Part shown: one piece after another, positions 54,464-62,874 of the stretch
Layout: every line of letters begins with the position of its first letter
Position numbering within the stretch: the stretch's first letter is position 1
From: Marinithermus hydrothermalis DSM 14884
GTDB lineage: Bacteria > Deinococcota > Deinococci > Deinococcales > Marinithermaceae
Length of the DNA: 64,000 bases
Assembly (NCBI RefSeq): GCF_000195335.1
Contig: NC_015387.1
Span: 1 to 64,000, forward strand
Direction of reading: 5' to 3'
Notes under the pieces: generated by a model
What the model was told of the DNA's origin: nothing
Seen by the model: only the letters and a program-made list of their open reading frames with translations
The model's database searches: none
Made by a program: the position numbers and the translations under genes

Positions 54464-55738
54464 GTGCAGCAGCCGTTGGTCATTCAGGGGGGAACGCCGC
54501 TTAACGGAGAACTCCGCGTCAACCCGGCGAAAAACGCCGCGCTTCCCATCCTCGTCGCGAGCCTCTTAACCCCGCACCCCGTCACCCTGCGCGAGGTGCC
54601 GCGCCTGAGGGACATCGAGGTGCTCCTCGACCTCCTGGCTCACCTCGGCACCCGTTACGCGTGGGAGGGACGCACGCTGCACCTACACACCCCGGAAATC
54701 GTCACGACCGACGCACCCTACGAGCTGGTCAGCAAGATGCGGGCCAGCTTCATCGTGTTGGGCGCGCTGTTGGCCCGCACGGGTGAGGGGCGGGTCTCGA
54801 TGCCCGGCGGGTGCGCCTTTGGTCCCCGGCCCGTAGACCTGCACGTCAAGGCCCTGCGCACGCTCGGGGCCGAGGTCGTTGAGGAGAACGGCACCTTCAC
54901 GGCCACCCGCACCCGTCCCCTCGCCGGACGGGTGATCTTCGACGTGCCCACCGTGGGCGGCACCGAACAGGTCCTTTTGGCCGCGGCGCTCGGCGACACG
55001 GACGTCACGATCGTGAACGCCGCCCAGGAGCCGGAGATCGAGGACCTGGCCCGGTTCCTCGAGATGCTCGGCGTTACGATCGAAGGGGCGGGCACTTCCG
55101 TGATCCACGTGCGCGGCGCGCGAGCCCTTCGGGGCGGCGTGTACAACGTGATCCCCGACCGCATCGAGGCCGGTACCTTCCTCCTCGCTGCCGCCGCCAC
55201 GCGCGGCCGCCTCACCCTCACCCACGCCTACCCCCACCACCTCGACGCCCTCCTCGCCAAGCTTGCCGAGAGCGGGCATCGGATCGAGGCTGGGCGCGAC
55301 TGGGTGCGCCTCGAGGCCACCCCCAATCCCCGCCCCTTCAACATCGAGGCGCGCGAGTACCCCGGCTTCCCCACCGACCTGCAGCCGCCCGTCACCGCGT
55401 ACCTCGCGACCGTCGAGGGGGTCTCCCTCGTGACGGACCGCGTCTACCCCGACCGGTTCACGCACGTGGGCGAGCTCGCCCGCATGGGAGCGGAGCTGAC
55501 CCTCAAAGACCGGGTGCTCGCCGTGCACGGGGGGCCGTTGCACGGCGCTGAGGTGAAGGCGTTCGACATCCGCGCGGGGGGTGCGCTCGTCATCGCCGCA
55601 CTCGCCGCCGAAGGGGAGACCCGGATCGACGGGATGCGGCACGTGGTGCGCGGGTACGAAAACCTCGAGGCCCGCCTCCGGGCGGTCGGGGCGCGCGCGT
55701 ACACCGACCGCGCGCCGCTCGAGGCGGTCGCGGACTAA
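54464..55738 (+). CDS. murA: UDP-N-acetylglucosamine 1-carboxyvinyltransferase
   Basis: 424 residues; first committed step of peptidoglycan synthesis, transferring enolpyruvate from PEP to UDP-GlcNAc. Substrate-binding NPAKNAALPIL at the start, catalytic Cys in MPGGCAFGPRPVDLH (near 116; a Cys here means fosfomycin-sensitive type), VPTVGGTEQVLLAA and DRIEAGTFLLAAA. GTG start with GGAGG upstream. An IS lies 59 bp upstream, so its native promoter may be displaced. Confidence 0.95.
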   Translation: MQQPLVIQGGTPLNGELRVNPAKNAALPILVASLLTPHPVTLREVPRLRDIEVLLDLLAHLGTRYAWEGRTLHLHTPEIVTTDAPYELVSKMRASFIVLGALLARTGEGRVSMPGGCAFGPRPVDLHVKALRTLGAEVVEENGTFTATRTRPLAGRVIFDVPTVGGTEQVLLAAALGDTDVTIVNAAQEPEIEDLARFLEMLGVTIEGAGTSVIHVRGARALRGGVYNVIPDRIEAGTFLLAAAATRGRLTLTHAYPHHLDALLAKLAESGHRIEAGRDWVRLEATPNPRPFNIEAREYPGFPTDLQPPVTAYLATVEGVSLVTDRVYPDRFTHVGELARMGAELTLKDRVLAVHGGPLHGAEVKAFDIRAGGALVIAALAAEGETRIDGMRHVVRGYENLEARLRAVGARAYTDRAPLEAVAD

Positions 55739-55773
55739 GCCCGGCGTCCGAGACGCCCAGGCACAGAAAAGAA

Positions 55774-55812
55774 CCCGATCCCCGCGGTGGGATCGGGACG
55801 TTGCTTTTTAGG
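55774..55812. terminator. Bidirectional terminator after murA
   Basis: A 9-bp perfect stem CCCGATCCC / GGGATCGGG with a 6-nt loop, followed by ACGTTGCTTTTTAG. On the other strand it is followed by TTCTTTTC, so it can stop both converging genes. Confidence 0.88.
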
Positions 55813-57121
55813 GCAGCTCGAAGTACCGCCGCACCAACTCGCGCACCTCAGGCGGCAAGGGCGCGTTCTGGATGTACCCCTCCGCCCGCCGCCGCACCGC
55901 CTCCGGAGGGCGACCGCCCGCCCAGGGGCTCGGTAAGGGCTCGAGGCCTTCCGTGCCCTCCCGCCCGCCGAAGGCGAGGGGGGCTTCGGGCGCCGTGGAG
56001 GGCGGGGACGCCAGCTCAGGCCCAACCCCTTCCGGTTCGGGTAGGTCGGCGCTGCCTTGGGAGGGACCCCCGCCCTCCGCAGCGCGGCTCGAGGGGGCGT
56101 CCGCGGGCGGCGTGCCTTCCGAGGGTGTTGGGGCGGGGCGGGCCTCTCCGGCCTCCGGGGCCGGCGAGGCCTGGGCTCCTGGATCTTGAGGAGCGGGAGC
56201 GGCGGGGGGTTCCGAGGGGGGTTCGGACGCCGCGGGGGCCTCTGGAGCGCTGTCGGGGCGCTCCGCTTGGGGCGGGGCCTCCGCCGAGCTCGGGGCGGGC
56301 GCTTCGGGGGTGTTCTCGGGCCGGGCGGCCTGGGAGGCTTCGCCTTCGACCTCAGGGCGGGTGCGCGTCTCCGGCGGGGCCTCCTCCCCCCCTTCCGCCG
56401 CTTGGGGGGACGGAGCGTCTTGCGGCGCGGCCGCGGCTTCCGGGGAGGCTTCGGTAACTGCTTCCGCGGCCTCGGCGCCCTCCTCGGTCGGGGGGGTACC
56501 GCTTGCCTCGGCCTGGGCGGAGGGGCCTTCCTCGGATGGCGCGTCGGGGGGTTGGGCGGACGCGGGTTTCTCTTGGGCCTCTTGGGTCTCGGGGCGGGCT
56601 TCCTCGAGCGCCGGGGGGGCCTCCGCCTCGCTCTGCGTCTGGGGGGATGGGGTGGTCGGGAGGGGCTCGGGCTCGAGAGCGGCTGGGGGCGCGGGGGGTT
56701 CGGCCTCGGCGGTCGCGGCGGCCTCGGTCGGGGGCGCGGCGGGCGGGGCGGGCCAGGAGAGCGGCGCCACGTAGGCCGCGCCGAGGGCCAGCGCGAACGC
56801 CGCGAGCCACGGCCAGGGGAATCGGGGCGGCTGCGCGGCCCGCTCGGTTTGGCGGGCGGCCTCGAGCACCCGGGGGTACGCGGGGTGGTCCGGTGGGGTC
56901 TCGAGGGCCGTGCGGTAGGCCAGGCCGTGCCTCCGGTCGATCTCCGCGAGGGCCTGGGCTTCGAGCCGCCGCGTGGGGTAGGGGAGGGCGAGGAGGGCGA
57001 GGAGGAGCCAGCCCTTCCCGAACCACGCGGCGAGGGGCAGGCTCAAGGCGAGAAGGCCAAGCCCCAACACGAACCGCCGGCGCCACGCGAGGCGCGAGGC
57101 CCACACCCGGTGCAGCCGCAT
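55808..57121 (-). CDS. Membrane protein with long Pro/Glu/Ala-rich low-complexity region
   Basis: 437 residues. Two membrane segments near 15-50, a cytosolic stretch with ~50 ordered residues, and a third segment near 105-125. Then ~270 residues are almost only Pro, Glu, Ala, Ser, Gly and Thr. A short ordered C-terminus follows (RAEGYIQNAPLPPEVRELVRRYFELP). No function recognised. The tail could span the thick cell envelope. Leaderless: TAGCAT at 57128-57133, 6 nt before the ATG. Confidence 0.75.
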   Translation of the reverse strand: MRLHRVWASRLAWRRRFVLGLGLLALSLPLAAWFGKGWLLLALLALPYPTRRLEAQALAEIDRRHGLAYRTALETPPDHPAYPRVLEAARQTERAAQPPRFPWPWLAAFALALGAAYVAPLSWPAPPAAPPTEAAATAEAEPPAPPAALEPEPLPTTPSPQTQSEAEAPPALEEARPETQEAQEKPASAQPPDAPSEEGPSAQAEASGTPPTEEGAEAAEAVTEASPEAAAAPQDAPSPQAAEGGEEAPPETRTRPEVEGEASQAARPENTPEAPAPSSAEAPPQAERPDSAPEAPAASEPPSEPPAAPAPQDPGAQASPAPEAGEARPAPTPSEGTPPADAPSSRAAEGGGPSQGSADLPEPEGVGPELASPPSTAPEAPLAFGGREGTEGLEPLPSPWAGGRPPEAVRRRAEGYIQNAPLPPEVRELVRRYFELP

Positions 57122-57165
57122 GCCTTTATGCTAGCCCGGGCGCGGGCCCCGCGAGGGAAGCTGGG

Positions 57166-57699
57166 TTACTGGCCGCGCTTGTAGCGCTCGTGACAGGCCT
57201 GGATCTCGGCGAGGGCGTCGGCGCGGCCCTTCCAGCCGGTGACCTTGACCCACTTGCCCTTGTGGCGCTCGAGGTCCTTGTAGGTCTCGAAGAAGTGCGC
57301 GATCTCGGTACGGGTGGCTTGGGGGACCTGCTCGAGGTCCTGGATCTCGTTGAAGCGCGGGTCCTCGGCGACCACGGCGAGCACCTTGCTGTCCGGACCC
57401 TTCTCGTCCTCCATCTCGATCAGGCCCACCACGCGCACCTCCACCAGCACCCCGGGCAGGAGGGGGTAGGTGGAGAGCACGATCCCGTCGAGGGGGTCCC
57501 CGTCCTCGGCGAGGGTTTGGGGAATGAACCCGTAGTCCCCCGGGTAGAACTGCGCGGAGGGCAGGACCCGGTCGAGCTTGACCATGCCGGTGGCCTCGTC
57601 GAACTCGTACTTGTTCGCCGAACCTTTCGGCACCTCGATCACCATGTGCACCACGTCGGGCGCCTGGTCTCCAATGGGTAGATCGTGCAGCTTCGCCAT
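57166..57699 (-). CDS. ppa: Inorganic pyrophosphatase (family I)
   Basis: 177 residues. Hydrolyses pyrophosphate to drive biosynthesis. Metal-binding signature EDGDPLDGIVL (near 67) and DEKGPDSKVLAV (near 100), plus YPGDYGFIPQTL. Normal length. TAAACT lies 9 nt before the ATG. Confidence 0.96.
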   Translation of the reverse strand: MAKLHDLPIGDQAPDVVHMVIEVPKGSANKYEFDEATGMVKLDRVLPSAQFYPGDYGFIPQTLAEDGDPLDGIVLSTYPLLPGVLVEVRVVGLIEMEDEKGPDSKVLAVVAEDPRFNEIQDLEQVPQATRTEIAHFFETYKDLERHKGKWVKVTGWKGRADALAEIQACHERYKRGQ

Positions 57700-57730
57700 A
57701 GCCCCTTCAGTTTACCGCCCCGCTGGGGAT

Positions 57731-58714
57731 CTAGGCCTCGCGCTCCACCAGGGCCTCGAGAAGCTCCAGCACGGTCCGGCCGGCCTCGGGGTCGGGGAGG
57801 GCGGTGAGGACAGGGGTGAGCGCCTCCAGGCCTTCCCGGGCGAGCCGGTGGGCCACCTCGCGGGCGTAGGCGACGGCGCCCGTGTGGCGGAGGCGCGCGT
57901 GGAGCCAGGCCAGTTCCGCGGGATCTTTTTCTGCAGGCGGGGTTTTGAGGAGAGCCTCGGCGCGCGCGCGTTCGGCGGGCGGGGCTGCGGCGAGGAAGCG
58001 CAGGAGGATCAGGGTGCGTTTGCCTTCCCGCAGGTCCCCCGCGATCTCCTTGCCGTACTTGTCGGGGTTGCCCTCGAGGTTCAGGACGTCGTCGATGATC
58101 TGGAAGGCCACGCCGAGTTGAAGCCCGGCGGGTTCGAAGGCGGGGTGTGGGGTGTGCCCCGCGACGAGCGCGCCGAGCTTGAGGGGGGCGACCGCCGTGT
58201 AGTACGCGGCTTTTTGGCGCACCATCTCCAGGTAGTCCTCCGGGCTGAGGTCAAACCGCTCCGCCTCGATCCAGGCGAGGTCCAGGTGCTGGCCGCGCGC
58301 GGTAGTCTCCACGAGGCGGGCGAACTCCTGAAGGACCGGGGTGGGGTAGGCGGCCTCGAGGAGGACCCGCCACATCACGGCGTGCAGCGCGTCCCCCGCG
58401 TTGAGGGCGAGGGGCACGCTATAGAGGCGGTGCAGGGTGGGGCGGCCGCGGCGCATCTCGGAGGCGTCCTCGATGTCGTCGTGGATCAAGACCCAGTTTT
58501 GGAAGAGCTCGAGGGCCGCCGCGGCGGGCAGGGCGCGTTCCGGGGGCGCGCCGTGGGCCTGGGCCGTGGCGAGGAGGAGCTGGCCGCGGAGGAGCTTGCC
58601 GCCCCGCTCGGGGTAGTCGCGGAGGAGCTGGGCGTACTGGGCGAGCTCGGGGCGGGGGGCGGCTTTGGGATCGGGCAGGCGCTCGAGGAGGTAGCGTCGG
58701 ATGGCTTCACGCAT
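57731..58714 (-). CDS. Polyprenyl (geranylgeranyl-type) diphosphate synthase
   Basis: 327 residues. First aspartate-rich motif LIHDDIEDASEMRRGRPTLH (near 85), second motif FQIIDDVLNLEGNPDKYGKE (near 210), where the usual DDxxD reads DDVLN. GKRTLILL follows. Condenses isopentenyl diphosphate with allylic diphosphates to make carotenoid or quinone precursors; chain length cannot be set confidently from sequence. Leaderless TACAAT 8 nt before the ATG. Confidence 0.92.
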   Translation of the reverse strand: MREAIRRYLLERLPDPKAAPRPELAQYAQLLRDYPERGGKLLRGQLLLATAQAHGAPPERALPAAAALELFQNWVLIHDDIEDASEMRRGRPTLHRLYSVPLALNAGDALHAVMWRVLLEAAYPTPVLQEFARLVETTARGQHLDLAWIEAERFDLSPEDYLEMVRQKAAYYTAVAPLKLGALVAGHTPHPAFEPAGLQLGVAFQIIDDVLNLEGNPDKYGKEIAGDLREGKRTLILLRFLAAAPPAERARAEALLKTPPAEKDPAELAWLHARLRHTGAVAYAREVAHRLAREGLEALTPVLTALPDPEAGRTVLELLEALVEREA

Positions 58715-58761
58715 CGCTTTGGATTGTATGCGATCGGGGGGCGGGGCGGTCCGGGAAGGGG

Positions 58762-58963
58762 TGGTATATTAAAGGGTGGCGCTTTGTGCTACGGCTGCGG
58801 GTGGCCCATGGGCGTAGCGACGACCTAGCGGGTTTGGCGAGGCGATACAAGGGTGTGGCCGTGGGCCTCCAAACGCCGGCACAAGTGCGCAGGCTTTTGT
58901 GCTGGTGTGATGCGGTTGGACTCCGTCTCGCCAAGGAGCCCGCTTGGTGAGGGAGGTTTTTGC
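58762..58963 (+). promoter_or_regulatory. Structured 5' leader of the betaine ABC operon (candidate RNA switch)
   Basis: A TATATT/TATTAA -10 region lies near 58765, leaving about 190 nt before the ATG. Pairings seen: GCTACG (58788-58793) with CGTAGC (58813-58818); a 13-bp stem 58873-58885 with 58896-58908; TTGGCGAG (58834-58841) with CTCGCCAA (58927-58934); and CCAAG (58931-58935) with CTTGG (58943-58947). The last two share CCAA and exclude each other. CCTCC (58866-58870) can mask the ribosome-binding GGAGG. No known riboswitch class recognised. Confidence 0.55.
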
Positions 58964-59980
58964 ATGAAGCGTGTACAGCTAGGTTTGATCGCGCTCGCGC
59001 TCACCCTGGGCGTGGCGTTCGCCCAGGTGCCTGAGTGCGAGCTGGACCGGCCCGTCGTGTTCGCTGGCCTGGACTGGGACAGCGCCCGGATCCACAACGC
59101 GATCGCCGCGTATATTCTGGAGCACGGCTACGGGTGCCAGACGGACAGCATCCCGGGCTCCACGATCCCTCTGGTACAGGGCCTGATCCGCGGGGACCTG
59201 GACGTGATGATGGAGGTCTGGGTGGATAATATTAAGGAGACCTGGGACAAGGCCCTGGCGACGGGCCGGGTGGTGGACCTCGGCGTGAACTTCCCGGATG
59301 CGATCCAGGGGTGGTTCGTGCCCCGCTATGTGATCGAGGGAGACCCGGAGCGCGGCATCGCGCCCATGGCGCCGGACCTGCGCTCGGTGCAGGACCTGCC
59401 CCGGTACAAGACGCTCTTCACCGACCCGGAAAGCCCGGATAAGGGGCGGTTCTATAACTGCATCCTGGGCTGGGCCTGCGAGGTGATCAACACCAAGAAG
59501 CTCGAGGCCTACGGCCTAAGCGACGACTACACCAACTTCCGCCCGGGGACCGGCGCGGCGCTTGCCGCGGCGATCGCGTCGGCGTACGAGCGGGGTAAGC
59601 CCATCCTGGCTTACTACTGGGGGCCGACCTGGGTGCTCGGCAAGTACGACCTCGTGATGCTGGAGGAACCGCCGTTCACCCAGGAGTGCTGGGACGAGCT
59701 GAACTCGGAGCGCCGGCCCCAGACGGCCTGCGCCTACCCGGTGATCAAGGTGACGGTCGGGGTGTCTAAGGACTTCGCCGACCAGGCGCCTACGCTGGTG
59801 GAGTTCCTCAAGCGCTACGAGACCTCGAACCAGCTGGTCAGCGAGCTCCTCGCCTTCATGCAGGACAACGACGCGGAGGTCGAGGAGGCCGCGATCCACT
59901 TCCTGAAGAACTACACCGACGTCTGGACGCAATGGGTTCCGGCCGAGGTAGCGGCGCGCGTGCAGGCGTCGCTGCCGTAG
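58964..59980 (+). CDS. proX: Glycine-betaine/choline ABC transporter substrate-binding protein
   Basis: 338 residues. The signal peptide ends in AFA (near 20). OpuAC/ProX fold: VVFAGLDWDSARIHNAIAAYIL near 30 and GDLDVMMEVWVDN near 75. Aromatic residues expected for the quaternary-ammonium cage are plentiful (ILAYYWGPTWVLGKYD). Cys residues in CELDR, GCQTD, NCILGWACE and ECWDE suggest disulfides. It binds betaine or a related compatible solute outside the cell. First gene of proX-proW-proV, with a long structured leader. Confidence 0.92.
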   Translation: MKRVQLGLIALALTLGVAFAQVPECELDRPVVFAGLDWDSARIHNAIAAYILEHGYGCQTDSIPGSTIPLVQGLIRGDLDVMMEVWVDNIKETWDKALATGRVVDLGVNFPDAIQGWFVPRYVIEGDPERGIAPMAPDLRSVQDLPRYKTLFTDPESPDKGRFYNCILGWACEVINTKKLEAYGLSDDYTNFRPGTGAALAAAIASAYERGKPILAYYWGPTWVLGKYDLVMLEEPPFTQECWDELNSERRPQTACAYPVIKVTVGVSKDFADQAPTLVEFLKRYETSNQLVSELLAFMQDNDAEVEEAAIHFLKNYTDVWTQWVPAEVAARVQASLP

Positions 59981-60001
59981 CGGTTCGAGCCTTCGGCATT
60001 G

Positions 60002-60036
60002 GGGGCTGGCTCGGGCGTGGCCAGGCCAGCCCCTTT
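60002..60036 (+). terminator. Intra-operon attenuator between proX and proW
   Basis: GGGGCTGGC (60002-60010) pairs with GCCAGCCCC (60025-60033), then TTTGGGTTT. Partial termination here would give more binding protein than permease. Confidence 0.75.
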
Positions 60037-60055
60037 GGGTTTCAAGGAGGTACGC

Positions 60056-60919
60056 ATGGAGTTTCCGGAGTCGCTGCACCTACCCTTGGGTGACTGGGTG
60101 GATGCGTTCGTGAATTGGTTGGTCATCCAGTATGGGGACGCCTTCGAAGCGCTTTCCAACAGCCTGTTGTTCGTCCTGGTGCGCCTCGAGCGGTTTTTAG
60201 GGACGCTGCCCTGGTGGAGCGTAGTGCTCGTCGTGGCTCTGTTGGCGTGGCACGCGAGCCGGCGCTGGGTGCTGGCCGTGGGGCTTGCGGCCACCATGTT
60301 CCTGATCGGGGCGCTGGGGCTTTGGGACCTCGCGATTCAAACGCTCGCTTTGATGATCGTGGCCACCACGATCTCGGTCCTTATCGGGGTGCCTACCGGC
60401 ATCCTGATGAGCCGCAGCGACCGGTTGCGCGCGTTTTTGCTGCCGCTTTTGGATGCGATGCAAACCATGCCGAGCTTCGTGTACCTGATCCCGGCCCTCA
60501 TGCTGTTCGGGCTGGGGAAGGTCCCCGCGGTGTTCGCCACGGTGATCTACGCGGTGCCCCCGGCGATCCGCCTCACCGACCTGGGGATCCGGCTGGTGGA
60601 CAAGGAGGTCCTCGAGGCTTCGGAGGCCTTCGGCGCGACCGCCCGGCAGAAGCTGTTAGGAGTGCAGCTGCCGCTCGCCTTGCCGAACATCATGGCGGGC
60701 ATCAACCAAACCACGATGATGGCCCTTTCGATGGTGGTGATCGCTTCGATGATCGGGGCGCGGGGCTTGGGTGAGCAGGTCCTGCTCGGCATTCAGCGCC
60801 TGGACGTGGGGCAGGGTACCGAGGCCGGGGTCGCGATCGTGGCCTTGGCGATCGTGATGGACCGCATCACCCAGGCCTACGGGAAACGCACCGAGGTGTA
60901 CCGGAAGGCGGGGGAGTGA
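60056..60919 (+). CDS. proW: Glycine-betaine ABC transporter permease
   Basis: 287 residues from the ATG at 60056, with CAAGGAGG upstream. About six membrane helices with the BPD_transp_1 domain. The coupling motif is EASEAFGATARQKLLGVQLPLALPNIMAG (shown only as a landmark near 185), and the loop QTMPSFVYLIPALMLFG is typical of ProW/OpuAB. Ends 1 bp before the proV start. Confidence 0.94.
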   Translation: MEFPESLHLPLGDWVDAFVNWLVIQYGDAFEALSNSLLFVLVRLERFLGTLPWWSVVLVVALLAWHASRRWVLAVGLAATMFLIGALGLWDLAIQTLALMIVATTISVLIGVPTGILMSRSDRLRAFLLPLLDAMQTMPSFVYLIPALMLFGLGKVPAVFATVIYAVPPAIRLTDLGIRLVDKEVLEASEAFGATARQKLLGVQLPLALPNIMAGINQTTMMALSMVVIASMIGARGLGEQVLLGIQRLDVGQGTEAGVAIVALAIVMDRITQAYGKRTEVYRKAGE

Positions 60920-60920
60920 G

Positions 60921-62141
60921 ATGGCGAAGATCGAGGTGAGGCACCTGTACAAGATCTTCGGCCCGCGGCCCAAGGAGGTGCTCGCTCTGCTGAAAAAAGG
61001 GGTTGGGAAGGAGGAGGTCTACCGGAAGACCGGGCACACGGTGGGCCTGCACGACGTGAGCTTCTCCGTCGAGGCGGGGGAGACCTTCGTGGTGATGGGC
61101 CTATCCGGCTCGGGGAAGTCCACGCTGATCCGCTGCATCAACCGCCTGATCGAACCGACCGCAGGCGAGATCTTCATCGATGGGGTGGATGTGCTGGGGC
61201 TGCCCCAAAGTGAGCTGCTCGAGCTCAGGCGCAAGAAGGTCGCCATGGTCTTCCAGCGGTTCGCGCTCTTCCCGCACCGCACGGTGCTGCAAAACGCGGC
61301 GTACGGCCTGGAGGTGCAGGGGGTGCCGAAACGGGAGCGCGAGGAGCGCGCCGCGCACTGGCTCGAGGTGGTGGGGCTCGCGGGCTGGGAGCGCGCCTAC
61401 CCGGCGCAGCTGTCCGGGGGGATGCAGCAGCGCGTGGGGCTGGCGCGGGCCTTGGCCACGGACCCGGAGATCCTGTTGATGGACGAGGCGTTTAGCGCGC
61501 TGGACCCCTTGATCCGCCGGGAGATGCAGGACGAGCTGATCCGGCTGCAAAGCCAGCTGAACAAGACGATCGTCTTTATTACGCACGACCTGGACGAGGC
61601 CTTGCGGCTTGGGGATCGCGTGGCCATCCTGAAGGACGGACGGGTGGTGCAGATCGGGGACCCGGAGGAGATCCTGACCGAGCCGGCGGACGCGTACGTG
61701 GAGGCGTTTGTACAGGACGTGAACCGCGCCCGGGTCTTGACCGCGCGTTCGGTAATGGTGCGCCCGCGCGTGGCGGTGGTGGAGCGGGACGGGCCTCGGG
61801 TAGCCCTCGAGATGATGCAGAAGGAGCAGGTCTCGAGCCTCTTCGTGATCGATAAGAACCGCCGGTACCTGGGGATCGTGACGGCGGATGACGTGGTCGC
61901 GGCGGTACGGCGGAAGGAGAAGTCCCTCAGGGGGTTGCTGCGGGATGCGCCGCCGCGGACCGATCCGGATACGGTCCTCGAGGAACTACTCCCGGTCGCA
62001 GCCCAAAGCCAGTGGCCGATCGCGGTGGTGGACGCGGAGGGGGTGTTCCTTGGGTGCGTGCCGCGCGTCGCGATCCTCGCGGCGCTGGCCGGGGAGGAGA
62101 CGGACGCGCAAGCGCCCAACGCGTTGGCTTCAAAGGAATAG
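60921..62141 (+). CDS. proV: Glycine-betaine ABC transporter ATP-binding protein with CBS domains
   Basis: 406 residues. Walker A GLSGSGKSTLIRC, signature LSGGMQQRVGLARAL, Walker B ILLMDEAFSALDPL and switch HDLDEA. The C-terminal CBS pair (~275-395, VMVRPRVAVVERDG... FVIDKNRRYLGIVTADD... WPIAVVDAEGVFLGCV) is the ionic-strength sensor in OpuA-type transporters. So uptake is likely gated by cell salt as well as by the leader RNA upstream. Confidence 0.95.
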   Translation: MAKIEVRHLYKIFGPRPKEVLALLKKGVGKEEVYRKTGHTVGLHDVSFSVEAGETFVVMGLSGSGKSTLIRCINRLIEPTAGEIFIDGVDVLGLPQSELLELRRKKVAMVFQRFALFPHRTVLQNAAYGLEVQGVPKREREERAAHWLEVVGLAGWERAYPAQLSGGMQQRVGLARALATDPEILLMDEAFSALDPLIRREMQDELIRLQSQLNKTIVFITHDLDEALRLGDRVAILKDGRVVQIGDPEEILTEPADAYVEAFVQDVNRARVLTARSVMVRPRVAVVERDGPRVALEMMQKEQVSSLFVIDKNRRYLGIVTADDVVAAVRRKEKSLRGLLRDAPPRTDPDTVLEELLPVAAQSQWPIAVVDAEGVFLGCVPRVAILAALAGEETDAQAPNALASKE

Positions 62142-62149
62142 ATTTGATA

Positions 62150-62216
62150 TGGAAAGTTCCATGGCGGGGGTCCAAAAACCGGTTTGCGGGGAAGCGATTC
62201 CACCATGTACATTGGA
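62150..62216 (+). promoter_or_regulatory. Palindromes around the start of the Nudix regulator gene
   Basis: TGGAA-AG-TTCCA at 62150-62161, and an ATGTACAT palindrome at 62205-62212 within CCATGTACATTGG, overlapping the start codon. Likely autoregulatory operators, unproven. Confidence 0.45.
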
Positions 62217-62837
62217 AGCGTGGAAGCCTCTCCTCGCCTCGCGGTGGACGTCGTCGCTTTCAGCCTGATCAAAGGCGAGCTCTCCGTTCTGCTCGTCGAG
62301 CGTCGCCGCGCGCCTTACCTCGGGTACTGGGCCTTGCCCGGCCGGTTCGTCGGGCTTAAGGACGGCCTGGAGGCCGCCGCCCACCAGGCCCTCGAGGAAA
62401 AGGCCGGGGCTAGGGGGCTGCACCTCGAGCAGCTCCACGCCTTCGACCAGCCCGAACGCGACCCGCGAGGCCGGGTGATCACGATTGCCTTTTACGCCCT
62501 GCTGCCGCCGGGTGGCACGCCGGTCTCCCGGGGGGCGGGGTGGTTCAGCGTGAACGAGCTGCCGCCCTTGGCCTTCGACCACGGGGAGATCATCGCCTAC
62601 GCCCACGCGCGGCTGAGGGACCAGCTGTTTGAAGCGCCGGTGGTGCGCTACCTGCTGCCGCGCACCTTCACCCTCTCCGAGCTGCAGGACGCCTACGAGG
62701 TCATCCTGGGGCGGCCGCTCGACCGGCGCAACTTCCGCAAGCGGGTCTTAAAGGACAAGACGCTCGAGCCGGTGGGCGAACGCCGTGGGGGGCCTGGCCG
62801 CCCCGCGGTGGTCTACCGCTTTTCCCGGGCAGGGTAG
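62205..62837 (+). CDS. NrtR-like Nudix-domain transcriptional regulator
   Basis: 210 residues. An N-terminal Nudix fold (~10-140) precedes a C-terminal winged helix (~150-208, FTLSELQDAYEVILGRPLDRRNFRKRVLKD, a landmark typical of NrtR). The Nudix box is degenerate: in GRFVGLKDGLEAAAHQALEEKAG the conserved Glu and Arg-Glu are replaced, so hydrolysis is unlikely and a ligand-sensing role is favoured. NrtR proteins respond to ADP-ribose-type nucleotides and usually control NAD genes; none is adjacent here. It precedes the phosphonate-type operon by 37 bp. Confidence 0.85.
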   Translation: MYIGSVEASPRLAVDVVAFSLIKGELSVLLVERRRAPYLGYWALPGRFVGLKDGLEAAAHQALEEKAGARGLHLEQLHAFDQPERDPRGRVITIAFYALLPPGGTPVSRGAGWFSVNELPPLAFDHGEIIAYAHARLRDQLFEAPVVRYLLPRTFTLSELQDAYEVILGRPLDRRNFRKRVLKDKTLEPVGERRGGPGRPAVVYRFSRAG

Positions 62838-62874
62838 CGCGCTAGGCGCCCGCATGTGATAAGATTAGACCGCT

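Noticed and set aside
58853-58963. Upstream in-frame extension of proX
   Set aside because: The extension lacks a signal-peptide character, while the ATG at 58964 has GGGAGG and starts a clear signal peptide.
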